Part shown: piece by piece, positions 8,398-16,927 of the stretch
How positions within the stretch are numbered: the stretch's first letter is position 1
Layout of the letters: each line of letters begins with the position of its first letter
NCBI RefSeq assembly: GCF_001368915.1
Contig: NZ_CSTE01000002.1
Span: forward strand, 162,248-226,247
Length of the DNA: 64,000 nt
Reading direction: 5' to 3'
Source: Haloferax massiliensis
Lineage (GTDB): Archaea > Halobacteriota > Halobacteria > Halobacteriales > Haloferacaceae
Made by a program: the position numbers and the translations under genes
Notes under the pieces: generated by a model
What the model was told of the DNA's origin: nothing
Seen by the model: only the letters and a program-made list of their open reading frames with translations
The model's database searches: none

Positions 8398-8754
8398 TCA
8401 GACGTACTTCGCGACGACGTTGAGGATTTCGTCGAGTTCGTCGCCCGACAGCGCGTAGCGCTGCTGAGCGAACACCGCGCGAAGCTCGTCGCGCGACTGC
8501 GGAAGGAGGTCCGCGATTTTGATGGCGGTCGGACCGTCGACCTTCTCCAGTTCGGCGAGCTCCTCGACGAGTTCGCGAGACTCCTCGGGGTCGAGGTGGG
8601 CGAACCGGTTGACGTGTTCTATCGCACGGGCCAGTTCGTAGCGCATCTCGCGCTCTTCGTCGGCGGCGCGTTCCGCCTCAACCTCGGCGAGCAGTTCCTT
8701 GACCTCGGAGGTCGTCAGATACTCCTCGTCGAGCTTTTCTTTGAAGATGGTCAT
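8398..8754 (-). CDS. rpoF: DNA-directed RNA polymerase subunit F (Rpo4)
   Basis: 118 residues matching archaeal Rpo4/RpoF, homologue of eukaryotic Rpb4, which with Rpo7 forms the stalk of RNA polymerase and helps promoter opening and RNA binding. The YLTTSEVKELL start, the central coiled helix and the C-terminal HRDC-like segment (LPQSRDELRAVF, then LDEILNVV) are recognisable. It starts 3 bases after the rpl21e stop; the rpl21e-rpoF pair is conserved in archaea. Confidence 0.94.
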   Translation of the reverse strand: MTIFKEKLDEEYLTTSEVKELLAEVEAERAADEEREMRYELARAIEHVNRFAHLDPEESRELVEELAELEKVDGPTAIKIADLLPQSRDELRAVFAQQRYALSGDELDEILNVVAKYV

Positions 8755-8757
8755 CGC

Positions 8758-9048
8758 TTACTGCTGGGCGCGCAGGTGAGCGGGACGGACGATGACCGTC
8801 TTCTCTTTGCCGCCGTCGTTGATCTGCACCTTGAATGCGCGGCCCTGCTTCCCGGTGACTTCACCGGTGAGACCGTTGAAGCGCGGGTGGAAGCGACCCT
8901 CGCGAACGCTCGGGTCGATGTTGAGGTGGACCTTCTGGCCCTCCTCGAATTCCGCGATAGCGCGCTGCGGCGGCGAAGTGCCGCGCTCGCGCGGCTTGTT
9001 CGAGAGCTTTCCTCGCGTCCCCTTCATCGGACCGTTGGAGCTCGGCAT
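8758..9048 (-). CDS. rpl21e: 50S ribosomal protein L21e
   Basis: 96 residues, correct length for archaeal L21e, with the characteristic [15 protein letters not shown]-terminus, the [14 protein letters not shown] core and the C-terminal VRPAHLRAQ tail. Ribosomal large-subunit protein contacting 5S and 23S rRNA. The same frame stays open far upstream, but the N-terminal [10 protein letters not shown] start fits the family and sits 9 bases downstream of an open TATA-like region. First gene of the rpl21e-rpoF pair. Confidence 0.95.
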   Translation of the reverse strand: MPSSNGPMKGTRGKLSNKPRERGTSPPQRAIAEFEEGQKVHLNIDPSVREGRFHPRFNGLTGEVTGKQGRAFKVQINDGGKEKTVIVRPAHLRAQQ

Positions 9049-9171
9049 AGTCGTGAGAACGAATACTTGCGTCGCCATTATAAATTGCACGTTACGAACC
9101 GCGCGTGTGTGTCTCCCGCGTGGTCGCGCGGGAGGGACGGACTTAACCCGAGTCGGCGCGGCGCTCTTTGT

Positions 9172-10332
9172 ATGTCCGAAGACGAGCGACGCATCGAGAC
9201 GCGCGCCATCCACGCGGGTCAGGAGCCCGACGAGGAGACGGGGGCGCTCATGACGCCCATCTACGCGAACTCGACGTACGCCCAAGACGGGCCGGGCGAC
9301 CACCGCGGCTACGAGTACTCCCGCACCGGGAACCCGACGCGGACCGACCTCGAATCGAACCTCGCGGCGCTCGAACACGGCTCGCACGGCCGCGCCTTCT
9401 CCTCGGGGATGGGGTCGATAAACACCGTGCTCAACCTCCTCGAAGCGGGCGACCACGTCGTCGCCGGCAACGACGTCTACGGCGGCACCCACCGCATCTT
9501 CACGCAGGTGTACGAGAAGTACGACCTTGAGTTCGACTTCGTCGACACCACCGACCACGACGCCGTCCGCGACGCCGTCCGAGAGGAGACCGAACTCGTG
9601 TGGGTCGAGACGCCGACGAACCCCCTCATGCGCGTCAACGACATCGGCGCGCTCGCCGACATCGCCCACGAGGTCGACGCGCTCTGCGCCGTCGACAACA
9701 CCTTCGCCACGCCGTACCTCCAGCGGCCCCTCGACCACGGCGCGGACATCGTCTCGCACTCGCTGACGAAGTACCTCGGCGGCCACTCCGACGTCGTCGG
9801 CGGCGCGCTCGTCACCGACGACGCCGACCTTGACGAGGAAATCGGCTTCTACCAGAACTCCGTCGGCGCGACGCCCTCGCCGTTCGACTGCTTCCTCGTC
9901 CTTCGGGGAACGAAGACGCTCCCGGTCCGGATGGACCGCCACTGCGACAACACCCGCGAACTCGCCGCGTGGCTCGACGACCACGAGGCGGTCGCCGAGG
10001 TGTTCTATCCCGGCCTCGACTCCCACCCGCAACACGACCTCGCGGCCGAGCAGATGGACGACTTCGGCGGCATGCTCTCGTTCGAACTCGACGGCTCGCT
10101 CGAACAGGCCTCGACCGTCGTCGAGGAGACCGAGGTGTTCACGCTCGCCGAGAGCCTCGGCGGCGTCGAGAGCCTCATCGAACAGCCCGCGGCGATGACC
10201 CACGCGGCCATCCCCCGCGAGGAACGGCTCGAAGCCGGTCTCACCGACGGCCTCATCCGCGTCTCGGTCGGTATCGAGCACATCGACGACATGAAGGACG
10301 ACCTTCAGCGGGCGTTCGACGCGGCGTTCTGA
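9172..10332 (+). CDS. Cystathionine gamma-synthase/lyase-type PLP enzyme
   Basis: 386 residues, the normal length of the Cys/Met metabolism PLP family (MetB/MetC/MetY/CGL). The [11 protein letters not shown] motif near residues 47-57, VDNTFATPY (174-182, PLP-binding Asp175) and SLTKYLGGH with the Schiff-base Lys200 are intact, as is the C-terminal [11 protein letters not shown]. It acts in cytosolic transsulfuration, either cystathionine synthesis or cleavage; sequence alone does not decide which. It is transcribed alone, apparently leaderless, with a TTAAC-containing element about 26 bases before the ATG. Its 3' end is tandemly duplicated (see repeat). Confidence 0.93.
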   Translation: MSEDERRIETRAIHAGQEPDEETGALMTPIYANSTYAQDGPGDHRGYEYSRTGNPTRTDLESNLAALEHGSHGRAFSSGMGSINTVLNLLEAGDHVVAGNDVYGGTHRIFTQVYEKYDLEFDFVDTTDHDAVRDAVREETELVWVETPTNPLMRVNDIGALADIAHEVDALCAVDNTFATPYLQRPLDHGADIVSHSLTKYLGGHSDVVGGALVTDDADLDEEIGFYQNSVGATPSPFDCFLVLRGTKTLPVRMDRHCDNTRELAAWLDDHEAVAEVFYPGLDSHPQHDLAAEQMDDFGGMLSFELDGSLEQASTVVEETEVFTLAESLGGVESLIEQPAAMTHAAIPREERLEAGLTDGLIRVSVGIEHIDDMKDDLQRAFDAAF

Positions 10333-10401
10333 GGTCGCCCCGCGTCCGCCGGGCGTTCGACGCGGCGTTCTGAGGTCGCCCCGCGTCCGCCGGGCGTTCG
10401 A
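10310..10401 (+). repeat. 41-bp tandem duplication, 2.2 copies, spanning a stop codon
   Basis: Copies begin at 10310, 10351 and (10 bases only) 10392. The unit starts GGGCGTTCGACGCGGCG and includes the last codons and TGA of the transsulfuration gene plus downstream bases. Two copies are identical over all 41 bases. Because the first copy keeps the true stop, the protein is unchanged; the second copy is a non-coding echo of the gene end. It looks like a recent slippage or unequal-exchange event. Confidence 0.95.
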
Positions 10402-10499
10402 GCCGCGCGATTTCACTCATTCCCGCGTTCAGGTTCCAGCGTTGCCGGAAACTGGGAACGCGAGTAAGGGTTATTGAATAGCACGATGAATAATGAGGT

Positions 10500-10757
10500 A
10501 TGTCCCAAGAGACGTTCACCCTGAGCGCGGAGTCCGCACAGCGACAGAGCTACGGCGAACCCGCAGACCGCGTGACGGTCGATTCCGACGACCACGAGGG
10601 GTCGAGCCACAGCGCCGAGCAGTTCGGTATCGGGCTGGCCATCGGCTTCCTCCTCGGCGGCGTCGCGGGGGTCATCGGCAACTCCCTTCCCATCGGCGTG
10701 ATGCTCGGGCTCACGTTCGGCGTCGTCCTCGGCGTCTACCTCATGGAGCACCGCTGA
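10500..10757 (+). CDS. Small hypothetical membrane protein
   Basis: 85 residues. The first ~42 are polar and acidic with no recognised domain; residues about 43-80 form two closely spaced Gly-rich hydrophobic segments (GLAIGFLLGGVAGVIGNSL and a second), a glycine-zipper-like pair. It is preceded by an AT-rich stretch (TTATTGAATAG at 10471-10481) that could be its TATA element, giving a near-leaderless transcript. Function is unknown. Confidence 0.72.
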   Translation: MSQETFTLSAESAQRQSYGEPADRVTVDSDDHEGSSHSAEQFGIGLAIGFLLGGVAGVIGNSLPIGVMLGLTFGVVLGVYLMEHR

Positions 10758-10819
10758 CGGCGGGCGAGCGCGGCGGCTCCGGGGACGAGACGGAACTGCG
10801 AAAAAGGTCGGTCGTCAGT

Positions 10820-11086
10820 TCAGATACGGCCGACGTTCTCGACGGAGACGCTCTCGACGCCGTCGACTTCGATGAACGCTTCCTCGACGGCCTCGGTGCC
10901 GCCGGCGTCGTCGGGGACGATGACGGTCGGCAGGAGGGCGACGAGACCGAACGCGACGTCGTCGCGTTCGAAGCCCTTGATTTTCGCACCCTCGGGCAGG
11001 GAGTCTTCGAGCGCGTCCTCGAGGTTGTCGAGGTCCAGCTCGGGACTGTTCGGCATGACCTTGATTTTGGCGGCTACCTTTCCCAT
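10820..11086 (-). CDS. ef1b: Translation elongation factor 1-beta
   Basis: 88 residues, the archaeal aEF-1beta size. This is the guanine-nucleotide exchange factor that recycles EF-1alpha from GDP to GTP form. The [12 protein letters not shown] start, the [15 protein letters not shown] core and the C-terminal [11 protein letters not shown] strand are diagnostic. It begins 2 bases after the stop of the small zinc-finger gene, so the two are co-transcribed; the pairing is conserved in haloarchaea. Confidence 0.95.
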   Translation of the reverse strand: MGKVAAKIKVMPNSPELDLDNLEDALEDSLPEGAKIKGFERDDVAFGLVALLPTVIVPDDAGGTEAVEEAFIEVDGVESVSVENVGRI

Positions 11087-11088
11087 GA

Positions 11089-11268
11089 TTATGGACCCAT
11101 GAACCCGCAGTCGGGGCACTCGTAGAGGTTACTCTGCTTGCGGCACTTGGAACAACGCGAAATCTCCTGGCCACAGTCGGGGCACTTGAACGTCGCCGCG
11201 CTCATGCCGGCGATGTTGATGCCACAGGACACACACTGGTGCGCGTGTCGCTGTTCGGACTCGCTCAT
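11089..11268 (-). CDS. Small double zinc-finger protein (HVO_2753-type)
   Basis: A 59-residue microprotein with four CxxC-type half sites (C12/C15, C29/C32, C39/C42 and C51/C54), enough for two zinc fingers. The sequence matches my memory of the characterised H. volcanii zinc-finger protein HVO_2753, reported to affect biofilm formation and swarming. Its position directly before the EF-1beta gene on one transcript suggests a translation-linked role. An ATAAAC-containing TATA element sits about 10-25 bases upstream of the ATG. The frame continues upstream into the permease gene, but the start chosen here fits the family. Confidence 0.9.
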   Translation of the reverse strand: MSESEQRHAHQCVSCGINIAGMSAATFKCPDCGQEISRCSKCRKQSNLYECPDCGFMGP

Positions 11269-11351
11269 ACGCTCATAAACCGGCGCGCGACTTTTAACCG
11301 TTGTCTTTCCGGGTTCCCGCGGGGGAAATCCGTGTCCCGCGTGGACACGTC

Positions 11352-12582
11352 TCACCCGAGTATCAGCGGCCCCATGAGGACGCACATCAGGTGGACGCGC
11401 CGACAGCCGAACCGGACGGGGATGTGACCGACGACGCCGGCGACCGCGAGGACGACGACGCCGGCGACGCCCGCGAACGCCCACGAGAGAACGACGAGGA
11501 GGGCGCAGACGGCGGCGACGAGTCGGCGCTGGTCGAGCCTCCCGACGACCGCGAGCGCCCGGTCGCCGACGACCGGCACCAACACCGCCCCGCAAAGCCC
11601 CGCGACGACCGTCACCGGCACCGCGAGGCCGAGTCCGGTCGGGAGCTCCGCCTCGGTGAGCGCGACGAGCGCCCCCGTTCTGGGCGTCCCCAGCCCGGCG
11701 AGCGCGAACAGCGCGAACACCGTCGTCGCCGTCGTGGCGGCGCTGGTCGCTGTGACGTAGGCCCGCGTCGATTCGTCGGGGTCGCGGCCGGGGAGAACGG
11801 CCAGCGCGAGCGTGCCCGCGACCCCCGCGGAGACGCCCGGGAGGTAGCCGACGAACGCGCCCCCGCCGGTCGCCCTGCGGCGGCACGCCCCCGCCGCGTC
11901 GCGCCGCCAATAGAACCGGTACGCCGAACAGGCCGGCCAACAGCGGGGCCAACACGCCGCCGACGGGGAGCGGCCCCCCGAACGACCTGTCGAGGACGGC
12001 GAGACCCAGCCCCGTCGAGGCGGCGATGGTCACGCAGGCCGCCAGCGTCGCCCGACGGCTCGGTTCGGTCCAGACGAGCGCGACGACGACGCCCGCGAGC
12101 ACCAGCCACAGGTGGTCGCGGACGACGGGGTAGCCCTCGACCAGCACGTCGGTGAGCGGCACCGCGACCGGCACGGCCAGACAGAGCGCCGCGCCGCTTC
12201 CGAGCGCCGACAGCCGAAGCGCCTCTCGCCCTCGCCCGCCGAGGACGAGTTCGTGCGCCGGCAACGCGCCCGGCGCGAGCGCGGCGTCGGGCACGCCGAG
12301 CGTCAGCGCCGGCACCACGTCGAGGAACGTGTGGACCGTCGACGCGGCGAGCACGGCGGCCGCGACGGCGACGGGCGGCCCCGGCGCGTCGGACGCGACG
12401 CCGGCGAGAAGCAGGGCAAAGGCGTTCGCGTGGAGGCCGGGGACGAGACCCGAACAGGTCCCGAGCAAGACGCCGACGGCCACGCCGAGGAGGGCGGCGG
12501 TCGTCGGGTCGACCGCGGCGGGAGCCGCGAGCGCCGCCGCTCGGCCGAGGAGAGACACGACCGCCCCGCCGGTGAGGAACAT
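11352..12582 (-). pseudogene. TctA/DUF112-like membrane permease, frameshifted
   Basis: The first ~235 codons encode a hydrophobic protein with Gly/Pro-rich repeats of the tripartite tricarboxylate transporter TctA type ([14 protein letters not shown] near residues 41-54, [16 protein letters not shown]). Around 11860-11864 the frame must shift by one base: downstream, the neighbouring frame reads a proper second TctA half starting [13 protein letters not shown] and ending in a hydrophobic tail [12 protein letters not shown]. Removing one base of the five-C run (plus strand) restores one ~410-residue protein. Either a real inactivating mutation or a homopolymer sequencing error. The substrate is unknown. 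Confidence 0.78.
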
Positions 12583-12726
12583 CGCGCCGGAGTGGCCGCG
12601 GCCTCGGGTATGAAGCTACGGGGTCGGCACCGACGCTGACGGCGTCGTGGCCCGTATCCGAGTCGGCGGGCGTGCGACCGGGGTCGTCAGATGCGCGGAC
12701 AGAACCGCCGCTGGCGGGTTGCGTCG

Positions 12727-12770
12727 AAAGAAAGCGGAGTTTCGAAGCGAGCGTCGCCGCGGACGCGGCG
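12727..12770 (-). terminator. Putative terminator of the rpl1-rplP0-rpl12 operon
   Basis: Just past the rpl12 stop, on the minus strand, a 6-bp CGCCGC/GCGGCG hairpin with a GTCC loop (12755-12770) is followed about 20 bases later by a pyrimidine tract containing CTTTCTTTC (12727-12735). Archaeal termination needs mainly T-rich tracts, so the tract may be the functional part. The rest of the 12583-12784 gap holds nothing recognisable. Confidence 0.4.
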
Positions 12771-12784
12771 GGGTCTCGCGGGAG

Positions 12785-13123
12785 TTAGCCGAAGAGCGCG
12801 CCGAGGCCCTCGCCGTCGGCCTCTTCGTCGTCGTCGTCGTCGTCGCCGCCTTCGTCAGCGGCCTCTTCTTCGGCGTCTTCCTCGTCGTCGTCGTCAGCGG
12901 CCTCGACTTCGCCACCGGCGGAACCGCCCGCGGCGGGCGCGGGGGCGGCGGCGGCCGTCTCGATGGCCTCTTCGATGTCGACGTCCTCCAGCGCGGCGAC
13001 GAGCGCCTTGACGCGGGATTCTTCGACATCGACACCGGCGGCTTCGAGGACCGCGGTGATGTTCTCTTCGTTGACCTCTTCGTCCGACTCGTTCAGGATG
13101 AGCGCAGCGTAGACGTATTCCAT
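12785..13123 (-). CDS. rpl12: 50S ribosomal protein P1/L12 (stalk)
   Basis: 112 residues. The [22 protein letters not shown] dimerisation domain is followed by an Ala/Gly hinge and a very acidic Asp/Glu tail ending GEGLGALFG, the typical C-terminus that binds translation factors. Several dimers attach to P0 to form the ribosomal stalk that recruits EF-2 and EF-1alpha. It is the third gene of the rpl1 operon, 21 bases after rplP0. GC-rich repeated codons in the tail cause long spurious open frames on the other strand. Confidence 0.96.
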   Translation of the reverse strand: MEYVYAALILNESDEEVNEENITAVLEAAGVDVEESRVKALVAALEDVDIEEAIETAAAAPAPAAGGSAGGEVEAADDDDEEDAEEEAADEGGDDDDDDEEADGEGLGALFG

Positions 13124-13144
13124 TGTTGTGTACCTTGTGTGTTG

Positions 13145-14191
13145 TTAGAACAGGGAGCCGAGGGCGTCGCCGGCGTCTTCGTCGTCGTCGCCGTCGTCTT
13201 CGGCGGCGTCGTCGGCGTCGGCGTCTGCCTCGTCGGCGTCCGCTGTTTCTTCGTCAGTCGATTCTTCTTCCTCGGCGGCACCCGTGTCAGCCGCGGACAC
13301 GCCGCGGAGTTCCTCGGGAAGCGCCTCTTCGTCGTCGATGTTCGCCGCGAGCGCCCGAAGCTGGGCGTCCGCCTTCGAGATGAGCTCGGGCATGAAGTCC
13401 GGGCTCTCGATGTTGGCGAACAGACCGACGGCCTTGGCCTCGCTCGTCGCCTTGGCGATGAGCGTCGGCGCGGTCTGGGCGGTCGGGTAGACCGCGTTGA
13501 CCGACAGGTTCGTCGCGGCGGAGACGGCCGACTGGATGTCGGCGCGGTACTCGTCCACGTCGATGGCGAGTTCGTCGGGCTCGAACAGGACGCCTTCGGA
13601 GAAGACGCCGCGGAGGTCGAGACCGACCTCCTTGGGCTCGATGCCGAGTTCCGCCAGGACGTTCGCGAGTTCCTCGGAGACTTCCTCGCCCGCCGAAAGG
13701 ACGTTGGAGTCTTCCGTCACCTTGATCGAGCCGTCCATGATGCGGGCGGACGCCCCGACCTGCTGGAGTTCGCCGACGAACGGACCCGGGTCGACACCGG
13801 TGTCACCCTCGGGGATGACGATGTCGTTCGGGGCGACTTCACCGGCGTTGATGGGCGCGGGCGTCTTCGACGCCTCAAGCTCCTTGAACAGGGCGAACGG
13901 GTTGTCGTTCGTGCCGATGAGGGCGACCTGCCCGGCGATGTACTCCTTGAGTTCCTCGAAGCCGTCGTTGACCTCGTCGAGCGCGCGGTTGACGAGCGTG
14001 TTACGGCTCATGCGCACCGCGGCCGAGCCGTGAAGCTCGCGGCGCATGGCCTGGAGCTGGCGGCTCGGGATGCCCGCGACGCCGACGACGCCGACGGATT
14101 CGTAGGATTCGATGAAGTCGACGAGCTCGTCGACCTCTTCACGCTTCCACTGCGGGATGACCTCGGTCTGCCGAACCTCGGATTCGCTCAT
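13145..14191 (-). CDS. rplP0: 50S ribosomal protein P0/L10 (stalk base)
   Basis: 348 residues, normal for haloarchaeal P0. The N-terminal rRNA-binding domain (to ~residue 110) includes the [12 protein letters not shown] motif, the middle insertion domain contacts factors, then helices that bind P1 dimers, and an acidic tail ending DALGSLF that parallels the rpl12 tail. Anchors the stalk on 23S rRNA. Its ATG overlaps the rpl1 stop by 4 bases, so translation is coupled to rpl1 and any rpl1 autoregulation would extend to it. Confidence 0.96.
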   Translation of the reverse strand: MSESEVRQTEVIPQWKREEVDELVDFIESYESVGVVGVAGIPSRQLQAMRRELHGSAAVRMSRNTLVNRALDEVNDGFEELKEYIAGQVALIGTNDNPFALFKELEASKTPAPINAGEVAPNDIVIPEGDTGVDPGPFVGELQQVGASARIMDGSIKVTEDSNVLSAGEEVSEELANVLAELGIEPKEVGLDLRGVFSEGVLFEPDELAIDVDEYRADIQSAVSAATNLSVNAVYPTAQTAPTLIAKATSEAKAVGLFANIESPDFMPELISKADAQLRALAANIDDEEALPEELRGVSAADTGAAEEEESTDEETADADEADADADDAAEDDGDDDEDAGDALGSLF

Positions 14192-14826
14192 TCGGGCACC
14201 TCCACGGACGGCCCCATCGTCGTCTTCACGTAGACGGAGTCGATGTTGAGCGGGCCCTTTTCGAGCGTCGCTTCGAGACGACGGACGATGACGTCGATGT
14301 TCTCCGCGATCTCGTCGGGCGTCATGTCGTCTGCGCCGACGCGCGTGTGGAACGTGCGACGGTCACGCGAGCGGAGCTGCACCGTGTTCTTCATCCGGTT
14401 CACCGTCTCGACGACGTCGTCGTCGGGCTGAAGCGGGGTCGGCATCTTACCACGGGGACCGAGCACGGTACCGAGGTAGCGACCGATGTCCTGCATCAGT
14501 CCAGCCTCGGCAACGAAGAAGTCGGTCTCGTCGGCAAGGTCTTTCGCCGCATCGGTGTCGTCGCCGAAGTCTTCGAGCTCGTCGGGCCCGAGAACTTCGT
14601 CGGCGACATCCTCTGCGCGGAGCGCGGTTTCACCGGTCGCGAACACCACAATCTGGGTGTCCTGGCCGGTGCCAGACGGGAGCACGATGCTCTCGTCGAC
14701 ACGCTTCGACGGGTCGTTAAGATCTAAGTCTCGCAAGTTCACGGCGAGGTCAACCGTTTCGCGGAAGTTCCGCCCGGGTGCCTCGTCGAGTGCGCGAGAG
14801 ACTGCGTCAACTATTGTGTCTGCCAT
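14188..14826 (-). CDS. rpl1: 50S ribosomal protein L1
   Basis: 212 residues, usual size. L1 forms the mobile stalk at the E site and in archaea is the translational repressor of its own operon. The RNA-binding domain I residues are visible at both ends ([17 protein letters not shown] near 20 and the MGPSVEV tail) with [10 protein letters not shown] in the hinge-domain region. A very strong GGAGGTGA Shine-Dalgarno lies 3 bases before the ATG, unusual in a genome dominated by leaderless genes, and sits at the edge of a hairpin. First gene of rpl1-rplP0-rpl12. Confidence 0.96.
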   Translation of the reverse strand: MADTIVDAVSRALDEAPGRNFRETVDLAVNLRDLDLNDPSKRVDESIVLPSGTGQDTQIVVFATGETALRAEDVADEVLGPDELEDFGDDTDAAKDLADETDFFVAEAGLMQDIGRYLGTVLGPRGKMPTPLQPDDDVVETVNRMKNTVQLRSRDRRTFHTRVGADDMTPDEIAENIDVIVRRLEATLEKGPLNIDSVYVKTTMGPSVEVPE

Positions 14827-14829
14827 TAT

Positions 14830-14922
14830 TCACCTCCGTAGTACGCAGGATTGCTCCTACGGGTCAGTGAAACAGGCTACTGCCTGCCTCGTCCGGCAGG
14901 ACGAGTAGGCTCAACTTAAGTC
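14830..14922 (-). promoter_or_regulatory. rpl1 promoter and structured leader (candidate L1 autoregulatory site)
   Basis: On the minus strand a TATA-like CTTAAGTTGA (14911-14920) is followed by a hairpin of 7 bp (CTCGTCC/GGACGAG with a 4-base loop, 14888-14905, extendable outward) and then a second hairpin of 6 bp (CCGTAG/CTACGG, 14836-14862) whose 3' arm overlaps the Shine-Dalgarno GGAGGTGA (14830-14837). Known in Halobacterium and methanogens: L1 represses its operon by binding mRNA mimicking its rRNA site. That this hairpin is the L1 site is inference from position and SD overlap. Confidence 0.55.
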
Positions 14923-14939
14923 CGTCGAACCACGGGAGC

Positions 14940-14965
14940 CGAAACCCCCGAATTCGGGGGTTTCG
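14940..14965. repeat. 26-bp perfect palindrome between rpl11 and rpl1
   Basis: The half-site CGAAACCCCCGAA is followed by its exact reverse complement, centred on GAATTC with no spacer. It lies about 25-35 bases upstream of the rpl1 TATA element and about 165 bases beyond the rpl11 stop. It could be a protein-binding operator or a transcript-ending structure; it has no T-tract on the minus side. Confidence 0.9.
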
Positions 14966-15057
14966 CGTGCCACAGCCACACATGCGAACCGGCGGGCACG
15001 CGAGCGACGTGAGGCCGTCGACGGTCGGGCCGCTCCGGGTCGAGTCGGGTCCGTGGA

Positions 15058-15113
15058 GAGAAGAAAGCGGGCCGAGTCGGCTCGGCCCGACGGAAAGGGC
15101 GGTTCGAACCGCC
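15058..15113 (-). terminator. Putative rpl11 terminator with adjacent palindrome
   Basis: Reading leftwards from the rpl11 stop, a 16-bp perfect palindrome GGCGGTTCGAACCGCC (15098-15113) is followed by a 9-bp hairpin, CGGGCCGAG/CTCGGCCCG with a 4-base loop (15068-15089), and then a pyrimidine run CTTTCTTCTC (15058-15067). The hairpin plus tract resembles a terminator separating rpl11 from the rpl1 operon. The rest of the 305-base rpl11-rpl1 gap holds the palindrome and rpl1 leader described separately. Confidence 0.5.
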
Positions 15114-15131
15114 GAGGCGGGTCCGAGACGA

Positions 15132-15611
15132 TTACTCGTCGTCGTAGTAGTCGTCGAACTCGCCGCCGTCGATGCGCTCTTTGAACGTGCGGGCGTCCTC
15201 GCCTTCGACGGTGACGCCGAGGGACGCGCACGTGCCGGCGACTTCCTTCGAGGCGTTCTTGAGGTCGTACGAAAGCAGGTCAGAGGACTTCTGCTCTGCG
15301 ACCTTCTTCAGCTGTTCGATGGACATGTCGGCGACGAAGTTCTCCTGGGGTTCGCCGCTGCCGGTGTCGAATCCGACTTCGTCCTTGATGAGGGCGGCCG
15401 TCGGCGGGACGCCGACCTCGATGCTGAACGAGCCGTCGTCGTCGTATTCGACGGTGACGGGCACTTCCATGCCGTCGAACGCGGACGTCTGGTCGTTGAT
15501 CTGGTTGACGACGTCCTGCACGTCGACGGGGGTCGGGCCGAGTTCCGGGCCGAGCGGCGGACCGGGGTTCGCCTTCCCGCCGGGAACGAGTACTTCGATA
15601 GTTCCAGCCAT
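15132..15611 (-). CDS. rpl11: 50S ribosomal protein L11
   Basis: 159 residues. L11 binds the GTPase-associated region of 23S rRNA. The GGKANPGPPLGPELGP motif near residues 12-27 and the C-terminal KNASKEVAGTCASLGV RNA-binding helix are intact, followed by a short acidic tail. The ATG at 15611 gives the canonical MAGTIEVLVPGG start; a longer version starting four codons upstream is unlikely. It appears to be a single-gene transcript because terminator-like structures follow, while the stalk operon has its own promoter. Confidence 0.96.
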   Translation of the reverse strand: MAGTIEVLVPGGKANPGPPLGPELGPTPVDVQDVVNQINDQTSAFDGMEVPVTVEYDDDGSFSIEVGVPPTAALIKDEVGFDTGSGEPQENFVADMSIEQLKKVAEQKSSDLLSYDLKNASKEVAGTCASLGVTVEGEDARTFKERIDGGEFDDYYDDE

Positions 15612-15710
15612 ACGTGGAAACACCGTGTGGCGACTTTTAACGGTTTTCTTTCGGCCGGAGCCGTATGCGACAACTACGCACAGGCGAGACGCCGCTCGGC
15701 GACGTCCCGC

Positions 15711-16775
15711 TTAGAGGTCGACGCCGAACGAGTCCACGTCGCCCGCGAGCGCGGCCATCGACCCGAGGAGCGCGGCCACGTCGTCGAGGTCGCTCGTGGA
15801 GACGACCTCCACGGGCGTGTGCATGTAGCGGTTCGGGATGCCGATGTTGAGCGAGGGGATGCCGGAGCGACTCGTGTAGAAGGCGTCCGCGTCGGTGCCC
15901 GTGCGGACGCCGGCGGCCTGCAACTGCACGCCGATGTCGGCCTCCTCGGCCGCGTCGCGGGCGAGCGAGACGACGTTCGGGTGGTTCGCGCTCCCGCGGG
16001 AGACGACCGGTCCCTCGCCGAGTTCGACCGGGCCCTTGCGCTTGCCGGGCACGTCGGGGTTGTCCGTGGCGTGGGTCACGTCGACGGCGACCATCGCGTC
16101 GGGGTCGAGGTCGTAGCCGACCATCTTCGCGCCCTGCACGCCGACTTCCTCCTGTACCGTGCTGACGGCGTACACCGTCGCGTCCACGTCGGCCTCGACG
16201 GCGGCGCGGAGGCCCTCCGCGGCCGACCACGTGCCGACGCGGTTGTCCATCCCGTTGGCCGCGACGCGGTCGCCCGCGAGGTCGCGGACCCGCGCTTCGA
16301 CCGTCACGGGGTCGCCGACTTCGACGTGGTCCTTCGCGTCGCCCTTGCTCGTCGCGCCGATGTCGACGAACTGCTCTTCGAGGTCGTCGTACTCCTCGCT
16401 CCCCACGTCGCGGAGGTGGATGGCCGTCTGGCCGATGACGCCCGCCACGTCGCCGTCGTCGCCGTGGACCGTCACGTGCTGGCCCTTCGAGACGGTGCGG
16501 TCCGCGCCGCCGATGGGGCCGATGCGGACGAAGCCGTCGTCGTCGATGTCGCGGACGATGTAGCCGATTTGGTCCGCGTGGCCGGTGAAGGCGATTTCGG
16601 GGCCCCCGCCGGTTCCCTCGTGGACCGCGACGGCGTTGCCGTAGTCGTCGACCGTCACGTCGTCGGCGAACTGCGAGACGTAGTCCACCCACACGCGCTG
16701 GCCGGCGACCTCGTAGCCGGACGGACTGGGTGTGGTGAGCAGGTCTTCGAGGAAGGCGCGTCGGTCGTCGTCCAT
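15711..16775 (-). CDS. M42-family metallo-aminopeptidase (tetrahedral aminopeptidase-like)
   Basis: 354 residues, standard for M42 (TET/FrvX/endoglucanase-like) peptidases, which assemble into dodecameric tetrahedra and trim peptides in the cytosol. Metal ligands are in place: AFTGHADQIG near residue 60, GMDNRVG (second metal Asp), VSTVQEEVGVQGA with the catalytic Glu pair, VDVTHATD and the C-terminal RYMHTPVE histidine. The ATG at 16775 precedes MDDDRRAFLEDLL, matching the family; upstream in-frame sequence is Arg-rich and rejected. It is divergent from the next gene. Confidence 0.9.
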   Translation of the reverse strand: MDDDRRAFLEDLLTTPSPSGYEVAGQRVWVDYVSQFADDVTVDDYGNAVAVHEGTGGGPEIAFTGHADQIGYIVRDIDDDGFVRIGPIGGADRTVSKGQHVTVHGDDGDVAGVIGQTAIHLRDVGSEEYDDLEEQFVDIGATSKGDAKDHVEVGDPVTVEARVRDLAGDRVAANGMDNRVGTWSAAEGLRAAVEADVDATVYAVSTVQEEVGVQGAKMVGYDLDPDAMVAVDVTHATDNPDVPGKRKGPVELGEGPVVSRGSANHPNVVSLARDAAEEADIGVQLQAAGVRTGTDADAFYTSRSGIPSLNIGIPNRYMHTPVEVVSTSDLDDVAALLGSMAALAGDVDSFGVDL

Positions 16776-16927
16776 ACCGGACGTTCGCGGGCGGCGGGAC
16801 AAGAACACAGCGAATCCAGCACACCCCACCGGAAGCCGGTCTGGGCGTCGCGGTTCGGAGCGTCCCGCGAGGCTCGAATCCCCCCGTCGCCACAAGGCAT
16901 ATCCATCTTGTGAGCGTACTGATGGGT

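Noticed and set aside
12800-13290. Imperfect GC-rich repeats resembling a repeat array
   Set aside because: They are the acidic Glu/Asp codon tails of rpl12 and rplP0.
12647-14233. 528-codon open frame on the plus strand
   Set aside because: Antisense of rpl12, rplP0 and part of rpl1; Arg/Val/Asp bias matches GC-rich third positions of the real genes, not a protein.
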